Notes: a model not told the origin generated them from the letters alone. Positions 22,845 through 36,687 are shown, counted from the first letter of the stretch. The stretch: 64,000 nucleotides of DNA from Dactylis glomerata (GCA_007115705.1 QXEO01000382.1:4138009-4202008), one strand, 5' to 3'. A program made the numbers and translations.

Positions 22845-24685
22845 TTCGTTTGGCACCCATCATTTCATTTCATTTGGTATAAATGAAATGATGAAATCAT
22901 TTCATTTGGCAAAGCCACAGAAATGACAGGGTACCACATAGGTATTAAGATTAGGCATGGGATGAAAATCATGGAATTCAAAATGAATTCCGTAACCAAT
23001 TCCGTGGCAGCCAAACAAGTAATTTCTAGAATCACAAATGAATCCCTTGATTCTAGCCCCAAATGATGGGAGCCAAACGAGTCTTTACGCTTTGTTTGGA
23101 TGCACATAAATGATTTCTAGAATTGAATTGGGTGGGAATTCCAATTTTGGACTGGAAAGGAAATGACTTACAATTCGAATTCTGTTGTTTGGATGGCTTG
23201 ATATCTGTTGTTGGAATCACAGGGTGGTATCCATTTCCAATTCCTGTTTGGATGTACAAACCCTGGAATTAGATGTTTTTTTGAGTTTGAACAATATAAA
23301 GTTGTGTACATATATAAATAGTCGCATTAGTATATTAAAACATATATATTATTTTCCTCACATAATAACTTTATAATAAATAAAATAAGATGACAAGATC
23401 ATCACACAAAATAGTTTGATTTCTATAAAATAACACGAGAGGATAGTTTGTTTTACACATAGCACACATAGAAAATAGTACAAATGCATAGTATTGGAAA
23501 CTGTGTTGCTACCCTGCAAAAAAATAACGTGCTGCCGGGGTCCTATGAAGATAGTTAGTTAGAGAAGGGTAGACACAACTGCACGCAAGTCCAATTTGGT
23601 AAGAAGCAGAAAACGAGAACAAGTTAACTTCACTTCAGAAGCAACTTCAAAGTTCCCAGAAAATGATAAAACGATCAATATGATCATGTAAATGTACTGC
23701 TTACAATGCAGCAAATGTAACACCAATGGACATCAAGTCAGACGCTTTATGATGATTACATGTCTTATGTCTAGGCGTCTAGCGCAGTCAGGCATGAGAT
23801 GTAGACTTGATCAGAATCGGTATACTTCACTAGTGAATCCTGTATTGTGACGTTTAGCTATGTGAAATGAATTCTGTATCTTTGGCTTCAGTAAAGAAAG
23901 GTGTAATGTACTCGTTAACTCATTCTGGTTGCTGTTTTGGCACTCCTGCTGTCACAGCTGCATTTGCAGACGCGGTGTGACCCATCCCGGAGAAGACGAG
24001 ACATGTTCAGTTCTTCCTGGAGAAAAATTGCACTTAGCTTCAGTTTTACAATATGTGATTTCCTTCAATTGGCTCTGTTTGTGCACTTCCTTCTTGATAA
24101 TCTGCAGAACAAACAAAGCAACTTGAGTGAAAAAAGAATAGAAATAGTGTGGTCTGCCATTGATAATCTGCTACAAACAAAGAACCATGGCCAGGGAAAG
24201 GAGGGCAGGGGATCACCCGCCGCCAGGAGCACCCAACCGCCGCCGCTCTACCTAGCACCCGCCACCAGGAGCCCCCGACGGCCGCCGCTCTGCCTACCTA
24301 GGGTCTGGCAGAGGGGACGGGGACGGGTTTGGTCTGGCCGAGAGGAGGGGCGAGGGAGGACGCCGGAGGGAGGACACCAGACGGAGGAGAGGGAGAAGAG
24401 CTCGCGGAGCTCACCTTTGCCGACGACCGCCGCAGTGCTGTCGAGCGAGTCGCGACCAGACCTATCGCTGGAGGAGACGAGGACGAAGCGGTCCGCTCGT
24501 TTCCAGCCAATTTCGGACCCTATGGGGTCGGAAACGAGTCCAGCATGGGATGGAATTCAGGACCTTCTCCACGGAATTCGGGCCGAATTCTGGGTCTAAT
24601 TCCTATGCCACTCCAAACGCCGGAATTCGGGTTTGAATTCTGCAATTCCAAATTCCTGGCCTAATTCTATACATTCAAACAAGGT
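22845..24685. mobile_element. DNA-transposon-like AT-rich sequence with GC-rich core, unclassified
   Basis: Repeated GTTTGGATG, GTTTGGCTCCC and GGAATTC motifs at the left (22850-23270) and inverted forms at the right (TTCAAACAAGG near 24673, GAATTC-rich 24550-24660) resemble subterminal regions of grass DNA transposons. The middle (24185-24530) switches to high GC with Pro/Arg-rich frames, as in elements that have captured gene fragments. Exact ends and target duplication could not be fixed. 23270-23930 is AT-rich with no feature seen. Confidence 0.35.
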
Positions 24686-24905
24686 AAAAGCTTATTAGTG
24701 GAAACACCACGAATCTCAAAGCAGCTCACACTTCCGGAGTCCAGACGTCGAGGCGGCTTGACCCCTGAACGAGCGAAAAATATTTCTAGTCGTCCCCTTC
24801 CCTCGACCTCACGCAGATCTGGCCACTCCCACCCGCCCAGTCTCCTAAACCCCTCTCCTCTCCCCCTCCCTCTCCGGCCGGCCGGCGCCGCCAGCCACCT
24901 CAACC

Positions 24906-27900
24906 ATGGCCTGCAGGCTCACGCCCCTAGCCGCCCTCCTCCTCCTCGTCGTAGCGGTCGTCGCGCCCATCTCCTCCGCCGTCCGCCCGGTCTCCGACGC
25001 GCACAGATCCGCCGCTGCCGAGCTCTTCGCCGACGGATCCCTCGGCGAGTAAGTTCCCTGACCACTCACCAGCCTGTCCGTATCCCCTGATCTCCAGCGT
25101 TCGCCCCCGTGGGGCGCAATTACATACTATTCTGGTCCAGATCGACCCGAGAGTACTTGAAATCTCGAAGTCTGCTCTCGATTTAAGCTCTGCTGTTTGT
25201 CTGTGCGCGCCGTGCAGTTTGGAGACGACGTACGAGGCGGTGAGCACGTTCAAGATACTCGGGGTGCAGAAGGATAAGAGCCTCGTCGGTAAGGCGTGCA
25301 AGCTCGCCACCGACGCGCTGTCTTCCTCCTCCTCGCCCGCCAAGGATCTGTTCCACGCGGCCCGGATCGGCGGCGTCCTAGGATGCGCCGTTGATGCCGG
25401 TGTTTACGATGTGGGTTTTAGCTCTGGAGATTTTGCCTTTGCTACTGGTTGATGGTGTTCTGAGATTCGTTCTTCGTGGCAGGATGTCGCGTCGAGGCTT
25501 AAGGCGGTGGTCAAGGACACCAATTCGCTGCTGGAATTCTACTATTCCGTGGGAGGGCTGCTTAGCCTCAAGGTTACTCCCTCTAATCCACTTGCTGGTT
25601 GATGCTTCTTTGTTTCTTTAGCACTAGGTGGTTGTCTGAATTTAACGCCGCGGTTGACAAAGTCGTGTTGGTTTTGCAGGAACAAGGCCTCAGTGTTATT
25701 TTGCCTGATGCCGACAGCACATTTCATGCAATTAAGGTGACAGCAGTGCATTATGCTATGCGATCTATTCCATGTGCATTTCTTACAATCTGCTACTTGT
25801 TCTGCTGTTCAAACTAGTTGCTGATCTATATTTGTATGATTAGGCACTTAGCCAGAGTGATGGTAGATGGCGTTATGACACCAACAGTGCTGAATCTAGC
25901 ACATTTGCTGCCGGTAACATTTTTCGCTTTATTGTACTACTGCACTACTATACAGTATATTACTTGAAAATTGCATGAACTGCACTTGCATGTGGGATGA
26001 ACTGATTGTTAATTACAATTTTTGCCTAGCTATCTAGCCCGAGACACTCTTATTTTCGTGGCTATATACTTTTTATTCAGTTTCAGTGTCCATGTCTTTG
26101 AGAAGCTTGTTTCACTTCACCTGGATGATCTTATTGCAAATCAAATCCGTAGCTTCAGGCGCTGATGTTTAGCAACAATGTACTGCAACAGGTATCGCAC
26201 TAGAAGCATTGGCAGGAGTTGTTTCACTGTCTGATGCTGAGGTTGATCCATCCATGGTATGTATATGTTTGTTCTTGTGCTTGATTAACTTTATTAATTT
26301 GATGGGTGATTATCTTTCTTTAATGTAAGTGATCAAGCGTAACTATATATGGTACATGCTATGACATGAAACCTTGTAATGCCAAAAGTCCCGAACTGAA
26401 TGCAATTGAAAACCTTATACACAGGCCTATATTGTTCGAACCAGCCTCTCTGCATTGCACTTTGCAGGGGTAAGACTAGGTTCCTATAACCTCCCCTGAC
26501 CCCACCTTGTGTGGGAGCTTCTATGCACTGGGTCTGTCCTTTATACACAGGCCTATATTATCTTCCTCTATGTAAGTAATAAGGACCTATGGGTAACATA
26601 TACAGTTAAAAATCATGTTATGGAGTCTTGAAAATAGGAAGGGCTTCAATTCAATACAAATAGAAACATGTAACAAGTTATTTATCTCTTTGCTTATAGC
26701 ATTCTAAATTACACGCCAATTACCATATTATTTGAAGCTTGCTATTACTGCCGATCTGAATTTTTATAATCATATCAGACCGGAGTCGTTAAAAATGACA
26801 TCGTGAAGCTATTTGGCACAATCAAAAGCTATGGTATGTTCTCTATCCTTCTTCTTTGTTCTTGCTGGAGATGAGCATTTGGTTAATCGGCTTTAAGAGA
26901 AGGCGCTGATAGACCTGATATTTTTAGTATTATCAACTTAAACTTGTCCAAAGTTCTCCAGGAGTAAAGGTTCCTGGTTGACGTCTTGTAGAAACTTAGT
27001 TACCAAATTGCATGCTAAATTGCAGATTTTGATAGTTACTACTCCCTCCGATCGGAAATAAGTGTCGGTGATTTTGTACTAATTTAGTACAAAATTTGTA
27101 CTAAGTCACCGACAGTTATTTCCGATCGGAGGGAGTACTACAGTTATTTTCTCGTGAGGTTTTATCTAGGCACTGCTGAAACGATTTACTTGGTGTACTT
27201 TGATACTTCTTCATTACGACCATTTCCAAGTGAAAATACTCCTCTTACTGCTGATAGTTTCTTATGGTATGTGTTTTCTTAGATGATGGAACCTTCTACT
27301 TTGATGAGAAGAATGTTGATGCTACCGAATACAAGGGCCCTATAACAACTTCTGCTTCAGTAGTACGGGGTGTCACTTCATTCACAAATGTTGTTTCTGG
27401 GAAATTGAATGTGGGTTGTTCACATTTTACTTCGGTGCTTTTTCATTAAATTTGTGTTAAGCACCTTCCATAACCAACAACACTCAACCTACAGATCCCT
27501 GGTGAGAAAATACTGGGCTTGGCGAAGTTCTTTCTTGGTATAGGGCTCCCAGGTAGTGCAAAGGATTGCTTTAATCAGATCGAGTCCCTGTCACTCCTGG
27601 AGAACAATAGGCAAGTTACCCTTTTTTTTTGCCATTTTCAAAGAGATTGCACCCCACATTAGTTTGATGATTATTTCTTTTCTGCAATTTGCAGGGTCTT
27701 TGTTCCTTTGATCCTTTCACTTCCTTCCAAAGTACTCTCCTTGACCTCCAAAGATCAGCTTAAGGTGATCATCATGTGCTAGTCTCTTCGATTTTGCCTG
27801 ACATGTTAATTTGGCTTTGGTTCTGCATTAAATTATTCTGTGTTGTAGTGCAAAATGCTATTAGGCACATTAAGATTTCACTAGTGACTGAGGAACCTCC

Positions 27901-30900
27901 ACTTGTCTCTTGCAAGCACTGTTTATATTCATTAAATTTTGGAAGTGTTTAATTTACCTTGTTCTTAAGCAAGCATGCTGTGATTTCTAACCTTCATGCA
28001 TCCTGCCGGTACTTTTGTGGTTACAATTTAATAGCAATATGTTCTGCTAAATACTGTGTGTGATGAGTGTGAATATGTATAACACTTGGCTGCAATATTG
28101 CCACTTATTGCTTTTGACTTCTGTTGTGTTTAGCGCAGCGTAATTTAACTCCCAACTTGTGTCCCCTTGATTATATATCATTTTCAGGTTGAAGTCACTA
28201 CAGTGTTTGGATCTGCTGCACCTCCCCTAAGAGTGAATCTTGTGCAAGTCGTGGGATCTGATTCCAAGGTTATCACTACTGATAACAAGGTACAGAGTTA
28301 GATTGGTGTTTACCTCTTGGGGCTTCTTTTTCATTATATCAGTTTATCATTCTTTTGTCTGTGTTTTAGCTGCCATTCCCTAATAACATCTTATTACTTA
28401 TGGTATCAGGAACTTCAGTTTGACCTCGACAACAATGTTCATTACTTGGATATTGCTCCATTGAAAATAGACGTTGGGAAATACTCACTAGTTTTTGAGG
28501 TACCTGTAAACTTTATTAATCTACTTTTATTATGTTATAGTAATTGCATTTGATATTCTTAATGCTTTGCCCTTTCGATTTTCAAGATCTCTCTTCAGGA
28601 TCCAGAGCATGAAACTGTTTACACTACCGGAGGGAGAAACACTGAAACTGTTGTTGTCACAGGACTGATCAAAGTTGACAAGGCAGAAATCGGAATTGCC
28701 GAGAATGATGCTGGGACTTCGGAGTCTGTTGAAAAGTAAACTCTTCAAGACATTTCCTTGCGATTTCAAAATTGATATTTTGCAGCAACATATGTAGGAT
28801 AATTTAATGCTGACACAAACGCCAAAATTAATCATGACCACTTTCAGAGTTAATTCTGATCTGGAATAGCGCATCCTAACATGTTATTATTTAGTTTTCT
28901 TCACATCTGACATCTGTTGAGAGCATATCCTCCATTATGTAATTCTTGTATCCTCGCTGTGTTCTGATGGTGGATCATATATATGCATTGGGTTTTAGAT
29001 GCTATTTTTGTTTGTTTGAAAAAACAGCTTATTTTCCATATCTCACTTTCAATCCGCTTGATTACAGGTTAGATCTACTGAAAGATACAAAAATTTCTCT
29101 TTCTGCGAACCATCTGCAGAAGTTACGTTTATCATTTCAACTAGCTACACCACTTGGGCGCACATTTAAACCTCACCAGGTGCAATAAAACCCATGTTTC
29201 TTTTTTCAATGTTGCAATATATGTTTCTTTTTCCTAACTTGATTTACAAATTTGTTGTCAGGTTTTCTTGAAGTTGAAGCATGAAAGTGGAGTTGAACAC
29301 TTATTTGTGGTGCCAGGTTCTGCGAGGCAATTCAAAATTGTTCTAGTTGAGTATACCTACTCCCCAGTTTGTTTGACTCGATTTTCCGGTGTTTGCTCTA
29401 CATTCATTTGTCAATGTGTCAGTTAGTTGTTGGGCCTTACATCATATCATCCAGAGAACATGTATAGCTTTGTGCAGGTTTTGAGGCAGAAGGTACCAGG
29501 TAGGCCAGTAAGGCAGGGTTTGTAATGTCATGTCGCTTGAACCCCTTGGGTTTGGAAACCATAGGGGAATCAACACCAAAATTTGTTTGATTACATCATA
29601 GGAAAAGCATAACAATTCATGAACCATAGTATTTTTTAAGAGTTTGACTCCATGGTAATTTTCGGTTGGAAATGAGTACAAATGGCTCATAGAAAAAATC
29701 ATATGTTTTGTATCCTATAAATAAAACGGCCTTTTGTACAAACTTTAGGATGGAACCTTGTTGGCATACAGGTTTGAGGTTCGAAGAAAAAGATTATACA
29801 GGTTGCAGAACATTTGAAATATTCAAATCTATTATAATGACGGGTGGATGCATCTTCCAGTGGTGCTTGAATTTGGGCGTTCCTGGGCTACCATATAAAA
29901 GCATTGGTTACACTGTTAATGTGGCCAAATGTGGAGATGAGTGCCACAAATCACTTGACATATCTTCCAGTGGTGCTTGAATTTGGGCGTTCCTGCGCTA
30001 CCATATAAAAGCATTGGTTACACTGTTAATGTGGCCAAATGTGGAGATGAGTGCATGCTTCTGCCCCTTCAGCTTTCAAGGGTTCCAAAAGAATATATAC
30101 ATCCTTCGACATTGTTTTAGTAACAATATTCTTATGTGTGTTCAATCTATTGCAGGATTTTCTTGGTTTGGTGGAGAAATTGTACTACCTTTCTGGTAGA
30201 TATGACCTCGAGCTTTCAGTTGGCGACGCTTCAATGGTATGTCGCCACATTTATAATTCTACAGTCCTGTTTGGTTTAGCCTTGCTGATTTTTCTGTCTT
30301 CTTCAGGAGAACTCATTCCTACGAGCCCTTGGCCATCTGGAGTTGGACTTGCCAGAGCCCTCAGAAAAGGCCCCACGTCCTCCTGCACAAGCCGTTGACC
30401 CGTTGGCGAAGTTTGGGCCACAGAAGGAGATATCACACATATTCCGTGTACCAGAGAAGAGGCCACCTAAGGAAGTCTCACTAGCATTTGCTGGTGTCAC
30501 GCTACTTCCTTTTATTGGGTTCTTGGTTGGGGTGAGCCCTCAATTCCTATTCTTGGTGTATCTTTATTTGCACAAGGTTTCTGAGAATATTCTTGTTCAA
30601 TATATTTATGTTAATATGTGCTTCTGGCTTTTACTTGCAGCTTATGCGTCTGGGAGTCAACTTGAAGAACTTCCCATCCCTGCCAGGACCAGCTGCATTC
30701 GCATCACTCTTCCATGCTGGAATTGGAGCAGTTCTGCTGCTCTATGTTCTCTTCTGGGTTAAGGTCAGCATCCTCCTTCTAGTTAAACATAGCTGCCCAA
30801 GCAATTCCTTTGCTAATGTTCATTCTTCTGTTGGAACAGCTGGATCTTTTTACAACTCTGAAGTATCTTGGCTTCCTCGCTGTCTTCCTCGTGTTTGTTG

Positions 30901-30956
30901 GCCATAGGGCCCTATCTTATCTTTCATCGACATCGACAAAACAAAAGACAGCTTGA
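24906..30956 (+). CDS. RPN2: RPN2 / ribophorin II, oligosaccharyltransferase subunit
   Basis: Subunit of the endoplasmic-reticulum oligosaccharyltransferase that N-glycosylates nascent proteins. Coding exons: 24906-25048, 25218-25410, 25483-25572, 25680-25736, 25844-25913, 26192-26256, 26779-26833, 27283-27410, 27495-27610, 27695-27764, 28188-28289, 28410-28499, 28587-28735, 29068-29179, 29262-29345, 30156-30236, 30307-30531, 30641-30763 and 30840-30956. These sum to 2070 nt, 689 residues plus stop, usual for plant ribophorin II. A signal peptide (residues 1-25), a long luminal region and three C-terminal membrane helices (from SLAFAGVTLLPFIGF, SLFHAGIGAVLLLYVLFWV and LKYLGFLAVFLVFV) fit the family. 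The start has a good context (CAACCATGG). Intron 9 has a GC donor (AG|GCAAGT), and exon 13 has two in-frame acceptors 12 nt apart (28587 or 28599). The donor of exon 15 (CTA|GTTGAG) is weak but is the only one that keeps the frame. Apparently functional. Confidence 0.93.
27042..27135. mobile_element. Stowaway MITE in RPN2 intron 7
   Basis: 94-bp near-perfect inverted repeat from CTCCCTCCGATCGG to CCGATCGGAGGGAG, flanked by TA on both sides (27040-27041 and 27136-27137), as expected for Tc1/mariner-type Stowaway insertion. Confidence 0.93.
29852..30054 (+). repeat. 110-bp tandem duplication in RPN2 intron 15
   Basis: 29852-29944 and 29962-30054 are identical except for one base (CCTGGGCTA against CCTGCGCTA), 110 bp apart. 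A recent local duplication; it does not touch exons. Confidence 0.9.
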
Positions 30957-31919
30957 GCCTTGAGGGGAAGATGCGAACAGAAGTTTCTGATCCTCAATTT
31001 TCGAGCAATTGCTTTGATCCTGTCCTGACCCGAAGGTTTTCTGAGCAACTTGAGCTTCTAGGGACAACTGAGCTGGGTTCTATTTTGTAGTGAATTCTAA
31101 GAATCCTGGAACTAGAAAAGTAGTAGGACCTCACCTTCGTGTATGATGCACTGATATTTTACTAAATAGACTTGATTTTTGAAAGAGAGAATTAATAAGA
31201 AAATATCCTTCTAAAAAAGGTGGCTTGTTTATAGCTGAAGTTTCGTGGCTTCATTTTGTGGTAACACACACGGAAGAACCATGGAAGACGGTGAACCTAA
31301 GTTGCACTGAAAGCAGTTCAGGACATGCACGTGGTAACACACACGGAAGAACCATGGAAGACGGTGAACCTAAGTTGCTATGAAAGCAGTTCAGGACATG
31401 CACGTGTGGTGTGATGTACCGCGCAGTTGCATCATTGAAATCTTATTGTTCTGAAAGATTATATTCCTCGTGGGAACAGTGAAACTGGAAAAATACAAGT
31501 TCTATCAAAATTGGAGTAAATTCTAAGAAATTCCAGTATCTTTTCTTACAGCTGTTTTACAGGGTTTCAATGGTCCAGAATGCCTAATATTATAGTTACA
31601 GGTTGCATCTGAACATGTGTTACTAAATGAATCATGTACGAACTACTCAATTTCCTGAATCCTCCATATTCTGCCGTCCCTGGATACTGTCTGAATCCCT
31701 TTAATTACAGGCGGAAACCTTTTTTTTTTAAATATAGTTTAGTTAGTGGGCATTTGTGACCTGGAACTTTGAGTCAACCGCAATTATTTGACCAACCAGG
31801 CCATGGTCAGCTGTAAAGAATGCACCAATGGCAGACGACTCCCTCCTGACCTGACGTTCCATTTGGAAAACCCCAGTGTGGACTGATCCACTTTCTGTGA
31901 TCCAGGCCATGATCCAGGG
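30957..31919. other. intergenic region between convergent RPN2 and ABCB26
   Basis: Holds the two 3' untranslated regions. A 73-bp tandem duplication (31259-31331 and 31332-31404; GGTAACACACACGGAAGAACC unit start) lies near the middle. No other gene is seen. Confidence 0.7.
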
Positions 31920-34900
31920 CTATGGGAGCGCATCATTTTGACGCCGGGCTAATCTTGAATACAAACCATCTTGCTTGATAAGCTCGCTATGTGGCCCGTC
32001 CTGTATAACCACACAGAAGATTGCCGATAAGTCTCATAATTCACAGTACGCTGCTTGCAGTGATGAGACAACAAGAGTCAAAAGCTTTACCTCCACAATA
32101 TCACCATTCTCCATCACAATAATCCTATCGGCTGCTTGAATGGTGGATAACCTATAGAAAATGCTGTCAGTTTACTTCTTATTCGTAGCAAGTAATAACA
32201 GGAAATTTAGTCTAAAAGTACATACCTGTGAGCTATAATGATAACAGTTCTTCCAGCCTTGGAGTCGGTGCTAACTTCTGTGATGACACTCTACAGCAAG
32301 GCAGAAAAAATATTAATTAACAGGCCACTCATCGTAATTTACACAGTTTCTTTCCTTCACAAGTAGTTTACCTTCACATAATGTTCACTCTCAGCATCAA
32401 GTGCGCTCGTGGCTTCGTCAAGTACTAAGATGGCTGGATCCCTCAGAAGGGCCCTTGCAATAGCAACACGTTGCTTTTGGCCTCCACTAAGAAGAGCGTC
32501 GTCAACAATGGTGTTGTAACCATCGGGAAGAGCCATTATGAAATCATGAGCATAAGCCTGTTTAGCAGCCCACTCCACTTCTTCCTGGCTAACTTCTCTT
32601 GGGCAGCCATACCTAATATTGGCAGTAACATCCATTCGGAATAGCTTAGGCTCCTGCATATACCAAGTAAATGCTAATTATAACACATTTTCATGTTGTG
32701 GGCAAATCTTTTTTGGGTTAAATGGATCTGAACCTGCCCCACAAAACCAATCCTTTCCCTAAACCATCTGGTATCGAGCTTAATGAGTGGGACACCATCT
32801 ATTAATATCTGCACCAGTCACATACATAACTTTAGACCAATAACCTGGTTTGCATAGTCATGTCAGCAATACTAGCTCCTGGAAGGAGGGACAGAAACAC
32901 TATCAAGAGGTAGAAATAGCTTACTTGCCCATTTGTAGGTTCATATAGCTGAAGTAGAAGGTTAACTATAGTACTCTTGCCACTTCCACTAAGACCAACC
33001 TTTGAAGTTTTAAATCATACATGGACGGTAAGGTTATATGTCAAAGGTTGCATTTGCAATACTTGTGAGAATTCAGATATATGAAAACATCATTCTGTAT
33101 ATCTTACAATGGCAACTACTTCACTTGGATTGAGTGTTAGATTCAGTCTCCTCAGAATTGGTACCTGCAAATTAAGAGCCACGTGGTAGATTGATAACGC
33201 AATTACCAAACTTACATATCAATCACAAAACATGTAAACTGATGAACCCTACTACAGACGCATGCTTGTGTGTTGATCATGAAAGAAAAACATCCAAAGG
33301 GAATGGTGTAAACATACTGAAGGTCTTGATGGATACGAAAATGCTACATCTTCATACTGAATTCGGCCTTCCAACTTCTGTAACCTGAGGCCTGGAATTA
33401 ATGAAATGCTTTAGACTACTTTAACAGTGTACATGCTCAGAATTAAAATATGCAAGAATAGAGACTCTAAACTAGACATCAGCATGCACTCTACAGCCTT
33501 ACCTTTAGAGGTAAGCTGCCTGCTAGGCAAGAGATCCATCAAGCGGAAGACTTTTTCACTTGCTCCAACAGATTGCATCAAGGAAGACCAGTTATCTCCA
33601 ATCCACCAGGTAGACAAAATTAGCCACTCGGCATACAGCGTGAATTTTGTCAGTTGCTCAGCAGTTAACTTCCCGGACATGATATATATTCCTCCAATCA
33701 AAACTGCAACGACCTACGCAAAGCTTATTTGAAAGAATTCTTCATCAGTAATGCCATGAGAACCGAGAAGTCCATACACAGAGCCTTATATTTCTAATAA
33801 TAATATCATTAAAACTGAACAGTAACGTCAAATACCTGAGTAGCATGGTATAGATAATTCAAGCTCAAGCTCCAGCCTCCATAAGCCATTGTCTGTCGAA
33901 AGCTTACATCATACAACTTATCGAGCCACTTTGCATACCTATATAAAAGTACAACAGGGTTTATGACATGTGCATAGTGTTAAATATATGCAATATAGCA
34001 GAAACATGAGAGCAGAGTGATTACCTTTTGATCTCTTGCTTTTCCGTCCCATAGACCCGCACTGTCCTAACCAATGTTATCGCTTCTTGAGCAACCTGAT
34101 TTAGATTAACATAATATAAAGTGAGGAAAGTCCTGAGATATGAATTTGGCTTGGCAAATAGCTTCCAACTAGAGGCCATAAACTTACATTATTGGCACTT
34201 GCAGTGAACTCTTGTGCGAATTTAGCTGCCTTTTTCTGATACCTATCAAACAAAGATATCATGATGATTTCTTTCACATGGACCAAGGATTCAAAGCAAT
34301 AAAATAAGGAAAAGTAGAGGAGGTAGTATATGGCATGTAATTGACATTGCTGCATGCTAGCAGTATAATAGGGAAAAGAGCAAGTAGGCAAAAGGGAGAA
34401 ATAAACTACTGAGATGTGAGAACAAGCTTTTACCGTCCATGAACTACCATAATTGTTGACAATGTCCCACAAGTAAGCATAGTGCACAGTCCAAGAGGCC
34501 ATGATAAGATTAGAAGATAAATCAGTGCACCTATACCCTGAGACAAAGCCATAACAGGATAAATGAGCTTTTCAAGCTAGTGGTCAGCATTGTACACTAG
34601 GATACTAAACAACCTTTTCACCTGAAGCAAGTTGCGTGAAATCAAATTAAGATCATTGCCAATAACTCGCGACACTTGCTGGCAGTCAGAACCAAGCCTA
34701 CTTGTCAAATCACCGACAGTTTCTTCATCGAAAAAAGCAATATCCTAGCACAACGTAGAATGCAGTTAAGAAACTCTACAGGAATTCCAACCAGAACTAA
34801 AATAAGAGAAAATATTATGTGCACTAGTCAGTTTTCTTCAGGCAGACATTTTTCTTCTTCTGTTTTTTTTACCTGAGAAAGGATGGAATCAAAGAGCATT

Positions 34901-36124
34901 TCTCTCATTCGTTTGACCTGATAGAAAAGTTAAGATAATGATTGTAAGAGTCTGATCAAACCAAAGGGCAACATGAAGGTATTATCCCAGTTAAATTACA
35001 TGAAATCTAACGTGGTTTTACCAATATCATGTTTGCAATACCAAAACAGCAGCTTCGCACACCACTGCAAAAGGGGGACACGAGCTAAATAAGTAACCTT
35101 CTGAAAACTCACAATACCATGCTGTAGGCAAGTAGGTTTAGTCAAGTGCAGATTATATAGTTTGTGTTTTGCAGTGATCATTATGATTTCATATCATAGA
35201 ATTCGCAATGTACAATGTAGATTTTTTTTTGTGTGTGTTTCACAGTGACCCTACCATCTGTATCCTTTATCCAACTGGAAAAATATCAGCTCTCATGGTC
35301 ATCACAGTCCAAAACACTGACCAATCCTAGATTGTCTGACTACCAGCACATTTCAAGTTTTTTGCAGCCTGAACTAGACCACCCAATGCCTAAGTGACGG
35401 TAAACATTCAGGCCAACTATTTCAGCCCAATGCGATCAAAACAGATAGTCGCGTAATTTGTCTTGTGCACAATCAGAGCTGGGTCCGAAGAAATAGATAA
35501 CTGACCTGAATACTCCAGAAATCAAACATAGAACAACCAGTAGCTTGGCATTCCGGTAGAACACGGCCCCTCCATTCTGCGCCGAGAAGATGGACGCCGC
35601 GAGCAGATGGGGTATAGCGATCTCCGAGAGCTGCAACCACGACCACACACACACAGAGGATCAGCAGCTCAGCGCCAGTGCGCCACACCCACCAAACAAA
35701 ACTTATCCAAACCACCGAGTCGGACTAACGGCATTACCGCGGCGCAGACGAGGGAGGCGAAGCCGAGGAAGACGACCCAGCGGTCGGCGGCGACGAGGGC
35801 CCACATCCGCTGGAGGGCAGAGGCGGCCGTGGCCCCGCTGGCCTCGGCGCGTCCGCCCGCGTCCTCCTCCTCGTCCTCGAGGCGCCACCACCTGCCCCCC
35901 GGGAGCACGTTCCGCAGCCGGCCGATGAACTCGCGACGCCTGCCGAGGCCGCCGAACTCGCCGCCCACGGCCGTCGCGGCGCGGATCCTCGCCGGCCGGA
36001 TCCGGGCCGCGGGCGCCCGCCGCGGGGACCGCAGGAGCTGTGGCCTGGGCGTGAGGCTCAGCGACAGCCGCGCCGGCGCGGAGCCGAAGGTCGCCGTGAG
36101 GAGCAGCGCTGCCGGAGGCGGCAT
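31920..36124 (-). CDS. ABCB26: plastid half-size ABC transporter, ABCB26/TAP-like
   Basis: Half-molecule B-type ABC exporter, by homology in a plastid membrane; substrate not established. Coding exons in order: 35738-36124, 35506-35630, 35022-35064, 34873-34917, 34622-34744, 34434-34537, 34188-34242, 34025-34095, 33836-33938, 33503-33713, 33318-33391, 33108-33164, 32925-32999, 32734-32808, 32372-32653, 32226-32290, 32091-32151 and 31920-32000. They total 2037 nt, 678 residues, all with GT-AG boundaries. An Arg/Ser/Ala-rich N-terminus looks like a transit peptide. The transmembrane half includes DIAFFDEETVGDLTSRLGSD. The nucleotide-binding domain has Walker A GLSGSGKST, signature LSGGQKQR, Walker B ILVLDEATSALD and H-loop IIAHRLST. 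Architecture matches Arabidopsis ABCB26 (TAP1) rather than full-length ABCB transporters. A MULE lies about 590 bp upstream of the start codon. Confidence 0.88.
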
Positions 36125-36687
36125 TCTCCCTGCCCTCCCTCGCGCCCGCGATCCGATTCGGAGCTCGACGCTGCGGCAGTAGATAGGGATTCCGACGGCG
36201 AAGAGGAGGAGGGGGAGGGGAGCGGGGTGCGACCTCGCCGGAGTTCGGGGTGGGTCGGGTTTCCGTGCAACGCAGCGCAGCCTTGCTTCCCTCTCGCCGG
36301 CTATTTTACGTCCGCCTCTTTAAAAATCTTTTATGTTCCCACTTCTCGTCGCGTGCGCTTTGCTAAACCATTTTTTCTCCGTCGAATTGCGTGTGCGCTT
36401 CCGCTGCGCTGTGCTGTGGCTGTAGAATTATCGAGTCATTTTCAAGAAATTCTGGCTCGGTTCTTTGGAAATTTTCTGGTGGAGAATGGTCATGAGCAGA
36501 TTGGCCTTCGGTTACGCGGGGAAGGAGCCATGCGAACGGGAGAGAGGGAGTGTGCAGAGTTCTCAACTTCTTTCTTCCCTGCTACTGCTAGTACTATATC
36601 CGTGAACCACGTGGAGACCAGTATGAGTACTACGAGCTCTGAGAAACTCGTGCTCTATGCAAAATCATTGTGTATGTTATTTTATTT
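36125..36687 (-). promoter_or_regulatory. ABCB26 upstream region
   Basis: About 560 bp between the ABCB26 start codon and the left Stowaway fragment. The first 150 bp are GC-rich (5' untranslated region). No clear TATA box was identified and no other gene is seen. Confidence 0.4.

Noticed and set aside
35590..36182. Forward Arg-rich frames opposite ABCB26 exon 1
   Set aside because: GC-rich shadow of the transit-peptide exon; the reverse strand has a full exon chain with ABC transporter motifs.
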